Notes: generated by a model not told the origin, from the letters alone. A stretch of 64,000 nucleotides of DNA from an uncultured Clostridium sp. (GCA_947427035.1 CANEGK010000001.1:1-64000); one strand, 5' to 3'; counted from the first letter of the stretch, positions 42,702-52,081 are shown. Numbers and translations: made by a program.

Positions 42702-44177
42702 TTAACCCTCCGGGCGATAAATGGGCAGCGCGATTTTCACACAGGTGCCCTCGCCATATTCGCTTTCTATATCGAGCAGGCCTTCGTGCAGTTCGACGAT
42801 TTCACTGCATACCGCCAGGCCGATGCCGGCGCCGCGCCCGCGCGCGCTGCCCTTAAAAAACTTTTCCTTGACAAAAGGCAGCTCGTCTTTGGGAATACCC
42901 ATGCCGTAATCGGAAATGCGTACGACGGCCCAGTCGTTTTCCTGCCGGGCGCTGATATCGATTTTTTTGCCGTCCTTACCATATTTTGCGGCATTGTCGA
43001 TAATATTGAGAAAAACCTGCTTGAGCCGGTTGCGGTCGCCGTTGATGACCAGCGGTTCCTCCGGCTCTTCATAAGAAGGGGTCATGCCCTCCTGCCGCAG
43101 CAGTTCTGTATAGGTAAACAAAGCGTCATACAGCTCGCCCCGCAGGTCGAAGACCTCCGTCTGCAACTTGAGCCGGCCGCTTTCAATGCGCGAAAAATCC
43201 AAAAGCTCTTCTACCATCTGTGAAAGCCGCCGGGTCTCCTTTTGAATGATAGCGAGGCCGCTGGCCGCCAGTTCGGGGTCGCCCAAGTCGCCGGCCACCG
43301 TTTCGGCCCAGCCGTTAATAGCGGTAAGCGGCGTGCGCAGCTCGTGCGAAACCGATGAAATGAAGTCGTTTTTCAGCTTCTCCATACGGGCCAGCTCGGC
43401 CGACATGCCGTTTAGAGTGGTGCACAGCTCGCCGATTTCATCATTAAACTCAACATCGAGACGCGCGCCATACTGCCCGCCTGTAATTTTGCGGGCTAAC
43501 TCGTTAATTTTGAGCACCGGATTGACAATCGAGCGGATAAAAAATTGATTGGAAATAACGACCAGCCCGATGAGCAGCACGCCAAAGCCGGCCAGCAGCA
43601 GCCAGACGTTGCGCAGCTGTCTGTCAAGCAGCTTTAAAGAGGTTACAAAGCGGACCATTCCGATGATTTGCCCGTTTCGGTAGAAAACCGGTGCAGTGAC
43701 CGCCATGACGCGCTCCTGCGTCAGCATATCGTAGCCGATGAAATACGCGGTATCCTGCGTCGCCAGGCAGTCGTCGACGTCATCGGTTCCGGGAATAGAG
43801 CCGGCGGTCAGACCGGTCGACGAAAACATGATGCGCCCATAGGTATCGATAATCTGCATTTCCATCTTGTCCCGGTCGGAAAAGTCCTGCACAAGCTGAT
43901 CAGCATAGGAGTAAAACTGATCATAACCCGAGCTCATATACCGGTTGATCTGGCGGGCTGTACTGGTGCGGCTGGCCAGGCTGGCACGCACAGAATTATA
44001 ATAATAGCTCGTTGTTGCCACGCCGACCGTAACCAGCAGCAGCAGAATCATGGCGGCGACAACGCTGATGTTGTTGACAAGCCACCGCCGCTTGATGCCG
44101 CTGGCCATGGGAAAAAGACGCAGGCGCGGCTTTTGGGCAGACTCCGCGCCGGATGTTCCCTGCTTCAGCTCTCCCAT
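42702..44177 (-). CDS. Two-component sensor histidine kinase
   Basis: 491 residues. Order: short cytoplasmic N-terminus, TM1 (about 37-60), an extracytoplasmic sensor of about 130 residues, TM2 (about 190-212), HAMP (SIVNPVLKINELARKITGGQYGARL), HisKA with phospho-acceptor SHELRTPL (about residue 270), and HATPase_c (NIIDNAAKYG, GMGIPKDELPFVKEKFFKG, GAGIGLAVC). ATG 44177 overlaps the regulator gene by 13 bases. Partner of the OmpR-type regulator encoded just upstream. Confidence 0.93.
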   Translation of the reverse strand: MGELKQGTSGAESAQKPRLRLFPMASGIKRRWLVNNISVVAAMILLLLVTVGVATTSYYYNSVRASLASRTSTARQINRYMSSGYDQFYSYADQLVQDFSDRDKMEMQIIDTYGRIMFSSTGLTAGSIPGTDDVDDCLATQDTAYFIGYDMLTQERVMAVTAPVFYRNGQIIGMVRFVTSLKLLDRQLRNVWLLLAGFGVLLIGLVVISNQFFIRSIVNPVLKINELARKITGGQYGARLDVEFNDEIGELCTTLNGMSAELARMEKLKNDFISSVSHELRTPLTAINGWAETVAGDLGDPELAASGLAIIQKETRRLSQMVEELLDFSRIESGRLKLQTEVFDLRGELYDALFTYTELLRQEGMTPSYEEPEEPLVINGDRNRLKQVFLNIIDNAAKYGKDGKKIDISARQENDWAVVRISDYGMGIPKDELPFVKEKFFKGSARGRGAGIGLAVCSEIVELHEGLLDIESEYGEGTCVKIALPIYRPEG

Positions 44178-44851
44178 TTGTAGCCAAATCCCCACATGGT
44201 TGTGATATGCCGCGGCTGTGCGGCGTCATCCTCAATTTTCAGGCGCAGACGACGAATATTGACATCTACCACCTTGAGATCGCCCTGGTAATCCTTGCCC
44301 CACACCATGTCGAGCAGCTCGTCGCGCGAAAGGGCGCGGCCGCGATTTTCAAGAAAGCTCTTCATAATCAGATATTCCACCTGTGTCAGCTCGATGCGCT
44401 TGCTGCCTTTATGCAGCTCGCGCGAGCGCAGATCCAGCTCAAACAGACCGTCTGTCAGGGTATCCGCATTAAAGCCGCCGCCATTGACACGCCGGTACAG
44501 CGCGTCGACACGCGCCGTCAGCTCGACGACGGAAAAAGGCTTGACAACATAGTCGTCGGCTCCAGTTGTAAAGCCGGTCAGCTTGTCGGCTTCCTGTGAC
44601 ATGGCAGTCAGCATGATGATGCCGATATTGCTGCCGGCGCCGCGCAGGCGTCGGCAGACTTCAAATCCGCTGATGTCGGGAAGCATCACATCCAGTACAG
44701 CGACTGAAACGTCATTTTTTTCACGCAGATACGCATAGGCCTCTTCCCCCAGCGCAAACTCGACGGTGTCATATCCGGCACGGCGCAGATTGATAACGAC
44801 AAAGCCGCGAATATTGTCTTCGTCTTCTAAAACGAGAACCTTTTTTCTCAT
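44165..44851 (-). CDS. OmpR/PhoB-family response regulator
   Basis: 228 residues: a receiver domain (VLVLEDEDN acidic pair, phospho-acceptor in VAVLDVMLPDISG, LTAMSQEAD, KPF) and a winged-helix DNA-binding domain (ELTQVEYLIMKSFLENRGRALSRDELLDMVWG...). ATG 44851 overlaps the lipoprotein stop (ATGA) and has GGGAGG upstream. The cognate kinase follows. Confidence 0.95.
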   Translation of the reverse strand: MRKKVLVLEDEDNIRGFVVINLRRAGYDTVEFALGEEAYAYLREKNDVSVAVLDVMLPDISGFEVCRRLRGAGSNIGIIMLTAMSQEADKLTGFTTGADDYVVKPFSVVELTARVDALYRRVNGGGFNADTLTDGLFELDLRSRELHKGSKRIELTQVEYLIMKSFLENRGRALSRDELLDMVWGKDYQGDLKVVDVNIRRLRLKIEDDAAQPRHITTMWGFGYKWES

Positions 44852-46212
44852 TGCGCGTATCCTCCCGCAGTCCATTCTTTTTCAACCAGCTTGAGCAGCT
44901 CTTCCACCTGTTCGGCCGTCAACGCATATTCAGCCGGCGCAGTCTCTGGCAGCATATAACCATAAAGGGTGCTCTCTGTTTGACGAACCACCTTGACTCC
45001 ATCGGCCACGGCGTAACTGACACGGTTGTCCCCTGTATATACACAAATAACCAGCAGGGTTTCGCCCCGGCATCCGTCTGGCCCGCTTCCGTCTGCTGTG
45101 ACAAATGAAGTCCGGCTGACGCCTGCCGAGCTGGAGCGTATTGCCGTCACGCTGTCGCTCCATGCATCAGGCCACACAAGATACCATTCTTCCGAAACAT
45201 TATGGTAAGTCGTCGCGACCACGCGCGGCTCTTCTCCCTGCTCAAAATTACACCATCGCAGTTTGAAACGCGCGTCGCCCGCCTGCGTCTCGCCGCCCGG
45301 CTGCACTTCAGCCGCCACCGGCACGTCGGCAACCCCGTCGCCGTTGATATCGGTGACCGACGCCGAAACCAGCCGCCAGGTCGCCGAACCCGATCCCGAA
45401 ACCAAATCAATCGTTTCGTTAAAGGCGCCGCCGTCCGTCAGTGCAATGACATCAGTCACATAACCGCTGCCCGTTGCCGCACTATCTATAAACAGCGCAT
45501 CCTGCCCCCTGACGGTTTTTCCCAGAGCCATGCGGGACACCGAGCGGACTTCGACGCACAGCGGCGCCTCGCTTTGCAGGCGATAGGTCTCACGGCTATA
45601 ACTGTAAATGCGCAGCGAGTGCGCCCCTGTCGACGCGTCGCGCACGACAAAGCACAGCTCGTCGAGCGAGTCGCCGTTCAAATCCTCAACCAGCAGGTTG
45701 CTGTACTGAATGTCAAGCAGGCTCTGCAGCTCTCCTCCGGTAAAACCGAAAACCGTCATACCATAGCTGCTGGCGTCCTCCAGCCCCCAGGAAAGCGCCA
45801 GCGCCAAGCCGCCGTCCGGCGCGGTGCAAGGATAATAAACAGCATTGATGGTGTTCCCGAAGCCTTCGGCCCTCCCTATTTCCTCATACCCGTCGGCACT
45901 GCGCTTATAAGCACAGATGAGAAAGTCCCCGCCCGGCTTGCGAAAAAAAGCGATGGCCTCGTCCTCGCCGTCGCCGTCGACATCGACCAGCTGTACCGCC
46001 TGGCGGTTGGCGCCCGTTTCGGCTGTGGCATAGACGGCGCCGGTGCTCAGAATATTATCCAGTTCGTGCTGCAATAGCAGATATTCGCCGGGCAGCTTAG
46101 GCAAGCTCAAAAGGCCGTCCCCGTATTCCAGAGAACAGCCGCCCGCAATCAGTAAAAGAAAAAGCAGCAATAAAACTGGCTTTCCCCATCGTAGTCTGCT
46201 GAAAGTCTTCAT
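44848..46212 (-). CDS. Lipoprotein with FG-GAP/dockerin-like calcium loops
   Basis: 454 residues. The signal peptide ends in lipobox LIAGGCS (Cys about residue 26). Three Asp-rich loops, VDVDGDGEDEAI, EDLNGDSLDEL and TDINGDGVADV, resemble calcium-binding FG-GAP/VCBS repeats and suggest a beta-propeller-like fold. First gene of an operon with a response regulator, sensor kinase, DUF1385 and prmC. Being outside the membrane and coupled to a kinase, it could be an accessory sensor; this is inference. Close families are often labelled only as hypothetical. Confidence 0.8.
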   Translation of the reverse strand: MKTFSRLRWGKPVLLLLFLLLIAGGCSLEYGDGLLSLPKLPGEYLLLQHELDNILSTGAVYATAETGANRQAVQLVDVDGDGEDEAIAFFRKPGGDFLICAYKRSADGYEEIGRAEGFGNTINAVYYPCTAPDGGLALALSWGLEDASSYGMTVFGFTGGELQSLLDIQYSNLLVEDLNGDSLDELCFVVRDASTGAHSLRIYSYSRETYRLQSEAPLCVEVRSVSRMALGKTVRGQDALFIDSAATGSGYVTDVIALTDGGAFNETIDLVSGSGSATWRLVSASVTDINGDGVADVPVAAEVQPGGETQAGDARFKLRWCNFEQGEEPRVVATTYHNVSEEWYLVWPDAWSDSVTAIRSSSAGVSRTSFVTADGSGPDGCRGETLLVICVYTGDNRVSYAVADGVKVVRQTESTLYGYMLPETAPAEYALTAEQVEELLKLVEKEWTAGGYAQ

Positions 46213-46328
46213 ATTCTTTATTGTACCATAGCCGGGTGTTTTTTTAAACGGTCAATTTGCGCAAGTTCACGGTCTTTCCTTCTCTGTTTCCTGTAAGGCA
46301 GACAAAAGCCAACCCGTTTGGCAGGGAA

Positions 46329-46374
46329 AAAGCCACGAAAGCGCGTTTTTCTGGACGAACGCTTTCGTGGCTTT
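46329..46374 (-). terminator. Terminator after the P-loop gene
   Basis: A perfect 15-bp stem, 46329-46343 with 46360-46374; on the minus strand TTTTT follows. It lies about 40 bases past the stop at 46415. Confidence 0.85.
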
Positions 46375-46414
46375 GATTCTCAGTCAGCACAGGAAAACTG
46401 CGGGGGCGCTCCTC

Positions 46415-46831
46415 TCAGATCAGGTACTTTCTGACGCCGTCGCTGGCGTTTTCAACGTCGTCACTGATCGTCAATGTAAACTTGACACCGCTTTCCTCGG
46501 CGAATTTTTCCAGCCGGGCCAAAAACTCATCGGCCTTGGCGTTGTCGTCCTCGCCGGTGATTTTGTAAAGATTGTCGATAAACACATGGGTGATGTCATA
46601 ATTGCCCGAATACAGGCCGCAGATAAAGGAAAACATCGACTCATAGCTCAATTCCATGGGGTATTCGGAAATATCAATCAGCTTCGCGCTGTATTTAATA
46701 TTGAATCTGAGATTTTGGCCCTTTTCAATACAGATCACATTGCCCGCTTCTTCATGAACTGCGGTGTTGACAAGATCAATAACCTGTTTTGTTTTTCCCG
46801 AGCCTCGTTTACCCATGATAACTTTAACCAT
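46415..46831 (-). CDS. Small P-loop protein of unknown function
   Basis: 138 residues starting MVKVIMGKRGSGKTKQVIDLVN, a Walker A motif (GKRGSGKT). A possible Walker B is ITHVFIDNLYKI (about residue 85). The rest is unremarkable, with no membrane segment. Similar clostridial proteins are sometimes labelled PilT, which I do not support because the length and other PilT motifs are missing. ATG 46831 follows AGGGAGGG. Function unknown; monocistronic or last in the dacF unit. Confidence 0.8.
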   Translation of the reverse strand: MVKVIMGKRGSGKTKQVIDLVNTAVHEEAGNVICIEKGQNLRFNIKYSAKLIDISEYPMELSYESMFSFICGLYSGNYDITHVFIDNLYKITGEDDNAKADEFLARLEKFAEESGVKFTLTISDDVENASDGVRKYLI

Positions 46832-46941
46832 AGGAATCCCTCCCTCGTGTAATTTGATTCTATGATAACATATCCGGCGGCATCAGGGCAATGGTTTTTT
46901 TGTAAACTGATGAAAAACTTTCTCTTTGCTCTGTGCAGCTT

Positions 46942-48093
46942 TCAATTTTCCGTCCCGCGCATACAGGCAAAGCGCATCATGCGCCCAAAAATTCCCCAAA
47001 CGCCCAGCGCCGGAACATCCTCCGCCGCCACAATGGGGATCTGCTGCAACACCTCGTCGCCGGCCATAACCGCCATGCTGCCGACCTGCTGGCCGGCCTC
47101 CACCGGGGCGCGCAGCTCCTCTTCCAGCTCGATGAGCTTTTCCACCCCGCTCAGCCGGGTCTTTTCCAGCACAATGGGCTGTACCTCACCCAGCGCAACT
47201 GGTACCTCATCCTGCGTCCCGAGCAGGACGGGAATGGGCATCAGGGGCTGGTCGGGCGTCGGTACGACGCTGGCATAGGTTGCAAAGCCGTAATTGAGCA
47301 TGGCCGCAACGTCGGCGCTGCGGATGCCGGTCGTTTCTTCCTTCAGCACGACAGCGATCAAATCCAGTCCATTGCGGCTGGCCGTCGCCGACAGGCAAAA
47401 GCCGGCAATACTTGTCGAGCCGGTTTTCAGCCCGGTCAGGCCGTCATAACTGCGGATCATTTTGTTGGTGTTGGTCAGCGTAAAGGCGCCGTCGCGAATG
47501 CTGTCCTGCCAGATGGTAGTGTAATCAAAAATTTTCTCATGCCTGATAAGCTCTGCCGACATCAGTGCAATGTCATAAGCCGTTGTCACATGCCCTTCAG
47601 CGTCCAGGCCGCAGCAGTTGACAAAATGCGTATCTGCCATGCCCAATTCAGCGGCGCGCGCGTTCATCTGTGCGACAAAGGTTTCCTCGCTCCCGGCGAT
47701 GTGCTCGGCAAGCGCGACGGCGCAGTCATTGGCCGAAGCGACGGCAATGCATTTGATCATTTCGTCAACGGTCAGGCGTTCGCCTTCTTTCAGCCATACC
47801 TGGCTGCCGCCCATGGAGCAGGCGTGGGGCGACGCCGTGACAATATCGTCCAGTGCGATGATTCCCTCGTCGAGCGCCTCCATCGCCAGCAGCAATGTCA
47901 TGATTTTGGTGACGCTGGCAGGCGGCAGCGGCTGATGGGCGTTTTTTTCAAACAGCACCTGCCCCGAAGGATGCATCAGCACGGCGGACGGTGCGCTGAT
48001 GCCGGACAGTGTTGTGGCCGCCTCTTCGGCGGCGCAGGGGACACAGAGCAGCAGCGCACACAGCAACAGCATACACACAGGCCGCTTCATCAT
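46942..48093 (-). CDS. dacF: D-alanyl-D-alanine carboxypeptidase (DacF-like)
   Basis: 383 residues. A signal peptide (about 1-22) is followed by the penicillin-binding transpeptidase/S11 motifs SVTK (SxxK), SAN (SxN) and KTG (in LTGLKTGSTS), and a C-terminal PBP5-like domain. It trims the terminal D-Ala of wall peptides. In spore formers several S11 enzymes (DacB, DacF) shape cortex cross-linking; the exact paralogue is uncertain. Start ATG 48093 or 48090 behind GGGAGG. A terminator-like hairpin sits just upstream in its leader. Confidence 0.9.
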   Translation of the reverse strand: MMKRPVCMLLLCALLLCVPCAAEEAATTLSGISAPSAVLMHPSGQVLFEKNAHQPLPPASVTKIMTLLLAMEALDEGIIALDDIVTASPHACSMGGSQVWLKEGERLTVDEMIKCIAVASANDCAVALAEHIAGSEETFVAQMNARAAELGMADTHFVNCCGLDAEGHVTTAYDIALMSAELIRHEKIFDYTTIWQDSIRDGAFTLTNTNKMIRSYDGLTGLKTGSTSIAGFCLSATASRNGLDLIAVVLKEETTGIRSADVAAMLNYGFATYASVVPTPDQPLMPIPVLLGTQDEVPVALGEVQPIVLEKTRLSGVEKLIELEEELRAPVEAGQQVGSMAVMAGDEVLQQIPIVAAEDVPALGVWGIFGRMMRFACMRGTEN

Positions 48094-48104
48094 AAAACCT
48101 CCCT

Positions 48105-48144
48105 GAAAAAAGTAAAGCCGGAACCCGCAGGTCTCGGTTTTACT
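48105..48144 (-). promoter_or_regulatory. Terminator-like hairpin in the dacF leader
   Basis: On the minus strand an arm at 48144-48135 pairs with 48120-48111 (one mismatch), with an inner 4-bp stem, then TTTTTT and at once the dacF ribosome binding site. It lies within 12-51 bases of the dacF start. Confidence 0.6.
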
Positions 48145-48194
48145 GTATGCCAGTACCCGCTCCGGTATGCCGTCACAATAAAATCCAGCGCCGC

Positions 48195-48223
48195 TTCACA
48201 GCGCGCGGAAAAAGTGGTATAAT
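48195..48223 (+). promoter_or_regulatory. Predicted sigma-A promoter of mtaB
   Basis: TTCACA (48195-48200), 17-bp spacer, TATAAT (48218-48223), 38 bases before the start. Confidence 0.65.
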
Positions 48224-48260
48224 GGCACCATCTTTTACTTTTAATTCTGGCGGTGCTGTT

Positions 48261-49556
48261 ATGAAAGTGGCTTTTTACACGCTCGGCTGCAAAACCAACC
48301 AATTTGAAACCCAGGCGCTCGAACGCCTTTTTGCAGAGCGCGGGCACACCGTCGTCGATTTTAAGGAAATGTCGGACGTCTATGTGATCAACACCTGCAC
48401 GGTGACGGCGCTGGGTGACAAAAAATCGCGCGCCGCAGCGCGGCAGGCCAAAAAGCGCAATCCCGCAGCGATCCTCATCGTCTGCGGCTGCTACGCACAG
48501 GTCAACCCTGACGAAGTCCGCACGCTGTGCGGCGCCGATATCGTCCTGGGGTCTTCGGGCAAAGGGCAGATTGTCGAACTGGCCGAACAGGCCCTGGCAG
48601 GCGCTGTGTTAACGCCTGACATCCCGCCCGCACTAAGCGCCAAGCCTTTTGAGCAGCTGCCGGCTGGCGGGCTTCTGGGCCGCACCCGCGCCCTTTTGAA
48701 AGTGCAGGACGGCTGCCAGAACTTCTGCGCCTACTGTCTTATTCCTTTTGCGCGCGGGCCGTCGCGCTCCATACCGCCCGACGACGCGGTGCGCGAATGC
48801 GCGCGACTGGAGCAGGACGGCTACCGCGAAGTGGTCGTAACCGGCATTGAAATCAGCTCTTACGGTCTCGATTTGCCGCAGAAGTCCTCTTTGCTTGAGC
48901 TTGCGCCCGCCCTATGCGCCGCCGCGCCCCACACGCGCATTCGCCTCGGCTCACTTGAACCGCGCACCGTGACTGAGGAGTTCGCGCGTGCGCTGAGCGT
49001 GCATAGCAACCTTTGCCCCCATTTTCACCTTTCGCTGCAAAGCGGCTGCGACCGAACGCTGCGCGCCATGGGACGGCGGTATGATACTGCCCGCTTCCTG
49101 CTTTCGTGCGACATTCTGCGCCGGTATTTCCCCGGCTGCGCCATCACCACCGACCTGATCGTCGGCTTTCCCGGCGAGACGGAAGAGGATTTTTTGCAGA
49201 CGCTCGATTTTCTCTCCCGCGCTGCCTTTGCGCAGGTTCACGTCTTCCCCTATTCCCGCCGTAAGGGGACGCGGGCCTATTCCATGCCGGGGCAGGTCGA
49301 CCGCGCCGAACGCGAGTCACGCGCCCGGCGGGCGTCCGGCGTGTGCGCCCAGACGCGGATGCAGTATCTGCAAAGCCGCGTCGGACAAACGGCGCAGGTT
49401 TTGTTCGAACAGCCTGACGACGCCGGCCATTTCTGCGGCCACGACATGCAGTACTGCCCGGTCCGCGCGCCCGGCGCTGCGCTTTCCGGCCAGGTGCGCG
49501 AGGTACGCATTATTTCGGCCGATGAAAAGGGGCTTTGCGGCCAGGTGATCGATTGA
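48261..49556 (+). CDS. mtaB: tRNA (ms2t6A) methylthiotransferase MtaB
   Basis: 431 residues: a UPF0004 domain (TLGCKTNQFETQALE, INTCTVT, VCGCYAQ), a radical SAM core with CQNFCAYCLIPFARGPSRS, and a C-terminal TRAM region. The TLGCKTN motif and length separate MtaB, which converts t6A to ms2t6A in tRNA, from MiaB and RimO. ATG 48261 has GGCGGTG upstream. Divergent from dacF. Confidence 0.93.
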   Translation: MKVAFYTLGCKTNQFETQALERLFAERGHTVVDFKEMSDVYVINTCTVTALGDKKSRAAARQAKKRNPAAILIVCGCYAQVNPDEVRTLCGADIVLGSSGKGQIVELAEQALAGAVLTPDIPPALSAKPFEQLPAGGLLGRTRALLKVQDGCQNFCAYCLIPFARGPSRSIPPDDAVRECARLEQDGYREVVVTGIEISSYGLDLPQKSSLLELAPALCAAAPHTRIRLGSLEPRTVTEEFARALSVHSNLCPHFHLSLQSGCDRTLRAMGRRYDTARFLLSCDILRRYFPGCAITTDLIVGFPGETEEDFLQTLDFLSRAAFAQVHVFPYSRRKGTRAYSMPGQVDRAERESRARRASGVCAQTRMQYLQSRVGQTAQVLFEQPDDAGHFCGHDMQYCPVRAPGAALSGQVREVRIISADEKGLCGQVID

Positions 49557-49573
49557 TTGTAATCCATCCCTGC

Positions 49574-49614
49574 AAAAAGGCGGGTGGAAGCCCTGTGCTT
49601 CCGCCCGCCTTTTT
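49574..49614. terminator. Bidirectional terminator between mtaB and the M56 gene
   Basis: An 18-bp stem including the A- and T-runs, 49574-49591 with 49597-49614, and one G-T wobble, between convergent stops. Confidence 0.9.
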
Positions 49615-49618
49615 CAAT

Positions 49619-52081
49619 TCAAGGTTCTGCGTCGGTCGTGCCGTTCAGATCCCCTGCCACCTGTAAAAGCAGATAGCTTTTGGGTCTTTGCTCCCGCAAA
49701 AAGTCAGCCGAATTCTGCTCCAGTATCCTGCGGTTATGCTGTAAAAACGCATCAAACCATTCCTGGCCGTCAGAGGCTGCCAGCTTGATGTCTTCGTCAC
49801 CCAACAGACGGCGTGCCGCAGACATCATGACGGCTCCGCGCAAATCGGTATGGCCGCCTTCAAGGAACTTTTTATAGAAATGCCACAGCGCGGTGTCTCC
49901 GTACAGCAGGATTTCATCGTACTCGTTCTGATGTCGGCTGATATAATATTCAGGATCCGACGCTGCCGACGGCTCTTCGGTGATGATATCAAGCAGAGCT
50001 TCAATGGCATCGCCTTCCACTTTGACATTCTGGTATTCCATAACCTGGGCCCAGCATTCCTTCCTCTGCGCGTCCAGATACGCCTGTGTGTCGAGCGCTG
50101 CGTTCACGATTTCCGCCGGGAAATGCTCGCGGATGGACGGTTCATATTGGCTGCCGTCGCGCGGCTGCCAGTACTCGACCGGCGTGTACTTTCCGTCTGC
50201 GCCCCTTTGCAGGGTGACGGCGACCGGCATATGGCTGATACCCACGGTTTCCACTGTACCTGCGCCGACCCGGACCTGCATGGTCAGCTCCACGGCATAA
50301 ACGGTCACCCGGCTGCCCGATTGCAGCTGTTCCAAAAGAACATGCGATTCGGCGATAAAATCGACATCCTCAGCGCTGTTCACATGGGCGAGGGCAGCGG
50401 CCCTCAACGCGGCGTCCATGCGGGCGGCTTCGCGCACCTGTAAAAGGTCGCACGACCGTTCTTCCCCATCCAGCCATGCTGTCAGCGTCAGCTCTTCGCA
50501 GCCTTCCGGGACGGCGACCTCATAAATTTTGCTCGCCTGCCAGGCGCGGTCGGCGTTAATATCCTCCAGCAAATGCACGCTGCGCGAAAATCCGTCGTCA
50601 TAGGCGACCCGGCCGGCAATGTGCAGGTTCCACTGGGCTGTGTTGCCCCATCCCTGCGGAATGGTAAAGAACACATTATCGCCATCTGACTGCACACTTT
50701 CAAACAGTGCGTCCATCGCTTCGCGCTCTGTCATATTGGGGTGGCCAATCTTTTCGAGCTTCCAGTATAGATCATCGCTGATTGCACTGTACTGTCCATG
50801 TTTTCCCCGCTGCAAAACGGCTTTTCCTTCGGGCAGAACATCGTTTTCTTCATTCCGCCAGACGTAATACTCCTCCGTCGTGCCGTCCGGATGCCCCACC
50901 CAGATTCGATAGCATCCGATCTGTGCGTCGATGTCGACGCCGTCCCACGCAGCGGACATCATATCTGCCTGCTCAATGATCGTTTTGACCAGCTCGGCGC
51001 TTTCACCGTACAGCTCGATCGGCTCTCCCTGCACAGCGCCGTAACTGAATTCTGTCAGCGTATAAGCCGCCTCTTCCTCCCTGGCCGCGGCGCCGCTGAA
51101 GGTACAGCCGATGGCGACAGCGGCGGCGATCAAAAGTGTGATCAACGCCGGCAAAACGGTTTTGGGCCGCTTGACAATGTTGTTGATCCGCTCTTTCATC
51201 CCACGGCCGTTTGACGACATACAGGTCGCGCCGCACGCAAACCCGCCGTGGCCGCGCCGGGGGATCATATCGACAAGAACACGGCCGTAAGCCAGCCGCT
51301 CGGGCTGATCCATCGCGCGCACGGCCGCTTCGTCACAGGCCAGCTCGCTGTCTTTTTGCGACAAAAAGGCCGCAATCCACACCAGCGGATTCCACCAGTA
51401 GGCGGCCAGACAGGCCACCCGCGCAAAGGACCAAAGATGATCGCCGTGCCGATAATGGGTCAGTTCGTGCGCCAGCACACACGCCGCCGCGTCGGGGGAA
51501 GCAGCCGCCTGTGGCGTCAGGTAAACAGCGGGGCGAATCAGGCCAAACAGGCAGGGCGAACGCGTTGCGTCCGACACGTACACGCGCAATGGGCTGTTCT
51601 CCACCTGATATGGCCGGCGCGTGCGGCGCAGCCGGCGGGCAAAGCGCAGATTGACGCCCGCAAACCACAGCCCTGCCAAAAGCGCGCCGCCGCGCCAGAT
51701 ACAGACTGCAATTTTCCCCACGCGCATTTTGTTTGCATAGCGGGTCACCGTTTTCCCATCCTCAGACAGCACGGAATAGCCAAAGCTGTTGCCGTCCTGC
51801 ACCAGTCCGTTGCTTTCGACCAGGATATGAGTGTCGCTTTGCGCCACCGAATAACTGGAAATGGGGAACACATACACTTCTCGATCGGCCACTCCGGTGT
51901 CGGGCACAGCGCCCATAACGCTCAGCCTGCTTTCGAACAGCGGGAACGGCAGGCAGAGCCGCAGCAGCACAAGGCCCCACAGCGCGTATTGCAGCCGCCG
52001 GGGAACCTTGCCGCGAAAGGCATAGCGCAGCGCGATGATCACCAAAATGAGCACCGACGCCGAAAAAACCGCCTGTTTCAT
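49619..52081 (-). CDS. BlaR1-like M56 family membrane metallopeptidase with large outer domain
   Basis: 820 residues. The N-terminal half is a BlaR1/MecR1-type module: several membrane helices and the zinc protease site LAHELTHYRHGDHLW (about residue 205), with NPLVWIAAF and DSELACDEAAV downstream. After a fourth helix (LITLLIAAAVAIGCTF, about 315) comes roughly 490 residues of extracytoplasmic sequence in which I see no penicillin-binding motifs; it looks beta-rich (Tyr/Trp-rich repeats). BlaR1 proteins sense a signal and trigger cleavage of the BlaI repressor, encoded immediately upstream (ATGA overlap). The signal need not be a beta-lactam here. Confidence 0.85.
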   Translation of the reverse strand: MKQAVFSASVLILVIIALRYAFRGKVPRRLQYALWGLVLLRLCLPFPLFESRLSVMGAVPDTGVADREVYVFPISSYSVAQSDTHILVESNGLVQDGNSFGYSVLSEDGKTVTRYANKMRVGKIAVCIWRGGALLAGLWFAGVNLRFARRLRRTRRPYQVENSPLRVYVSDATRSPCLFGLIRPAVYLTPQAAASPDAAACVLAHELTHYRHGDHLWSFARVACLAAYWWNPLVWIAAFLSQKDSELACDEAAVRAMDQPERLAYGRVLVDMIPRRGHGGFACGATCMSSNGRGMKERINNIVKRPKTVLPALITLLIAAAVAIGCTFSGAAAREEEAAYTLTEFSYGAVQGEPIELYGESAELVKTIIEQADMMSAAWDGVDIDAQIGCYRIWVGHPDGTTEEYYVWRNEENDVLPEGKAVLQRGKHGQYSAISDDLYWKLEKIGHPNMTEREAMDALFESVQSDGDNVFFTIPQGWGNTAQWNLHIAGRVAYDDGFSRSVHLLEDINADRAWQASKIYEVAVPEGCEELTLTAWLDGEERSCDLLQVREAARMDAALRAAALAHVNSAEDVDFIAESHVLLEQLQSGSRVTVYAVELTMQVRVGAGTVETVGISHMPVAVTLQRGADGKYTPVEYWQPRDGSQYEPSIREHFPAEIVNAALDTQAYLDAQRKECWAQVMEYQNVKVEGDAIEALLDIITEEPSAASDPEYYISRHQNEYDEILLYGDTALWHFYKKFLEGGHTDLRGAVMMSAARRLLGDEDIKLAASDGQEWFDAFLQHNRRILEQNSADFLREQRPKSYLLLQVAGDLNGTTDAEP

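Noticed and set aside
46415-46831. PilT twitching-motility ATPase
   Set aside because: Too short and lacking the Asp/His boxes of PilT; only a Walker A motif is clear.
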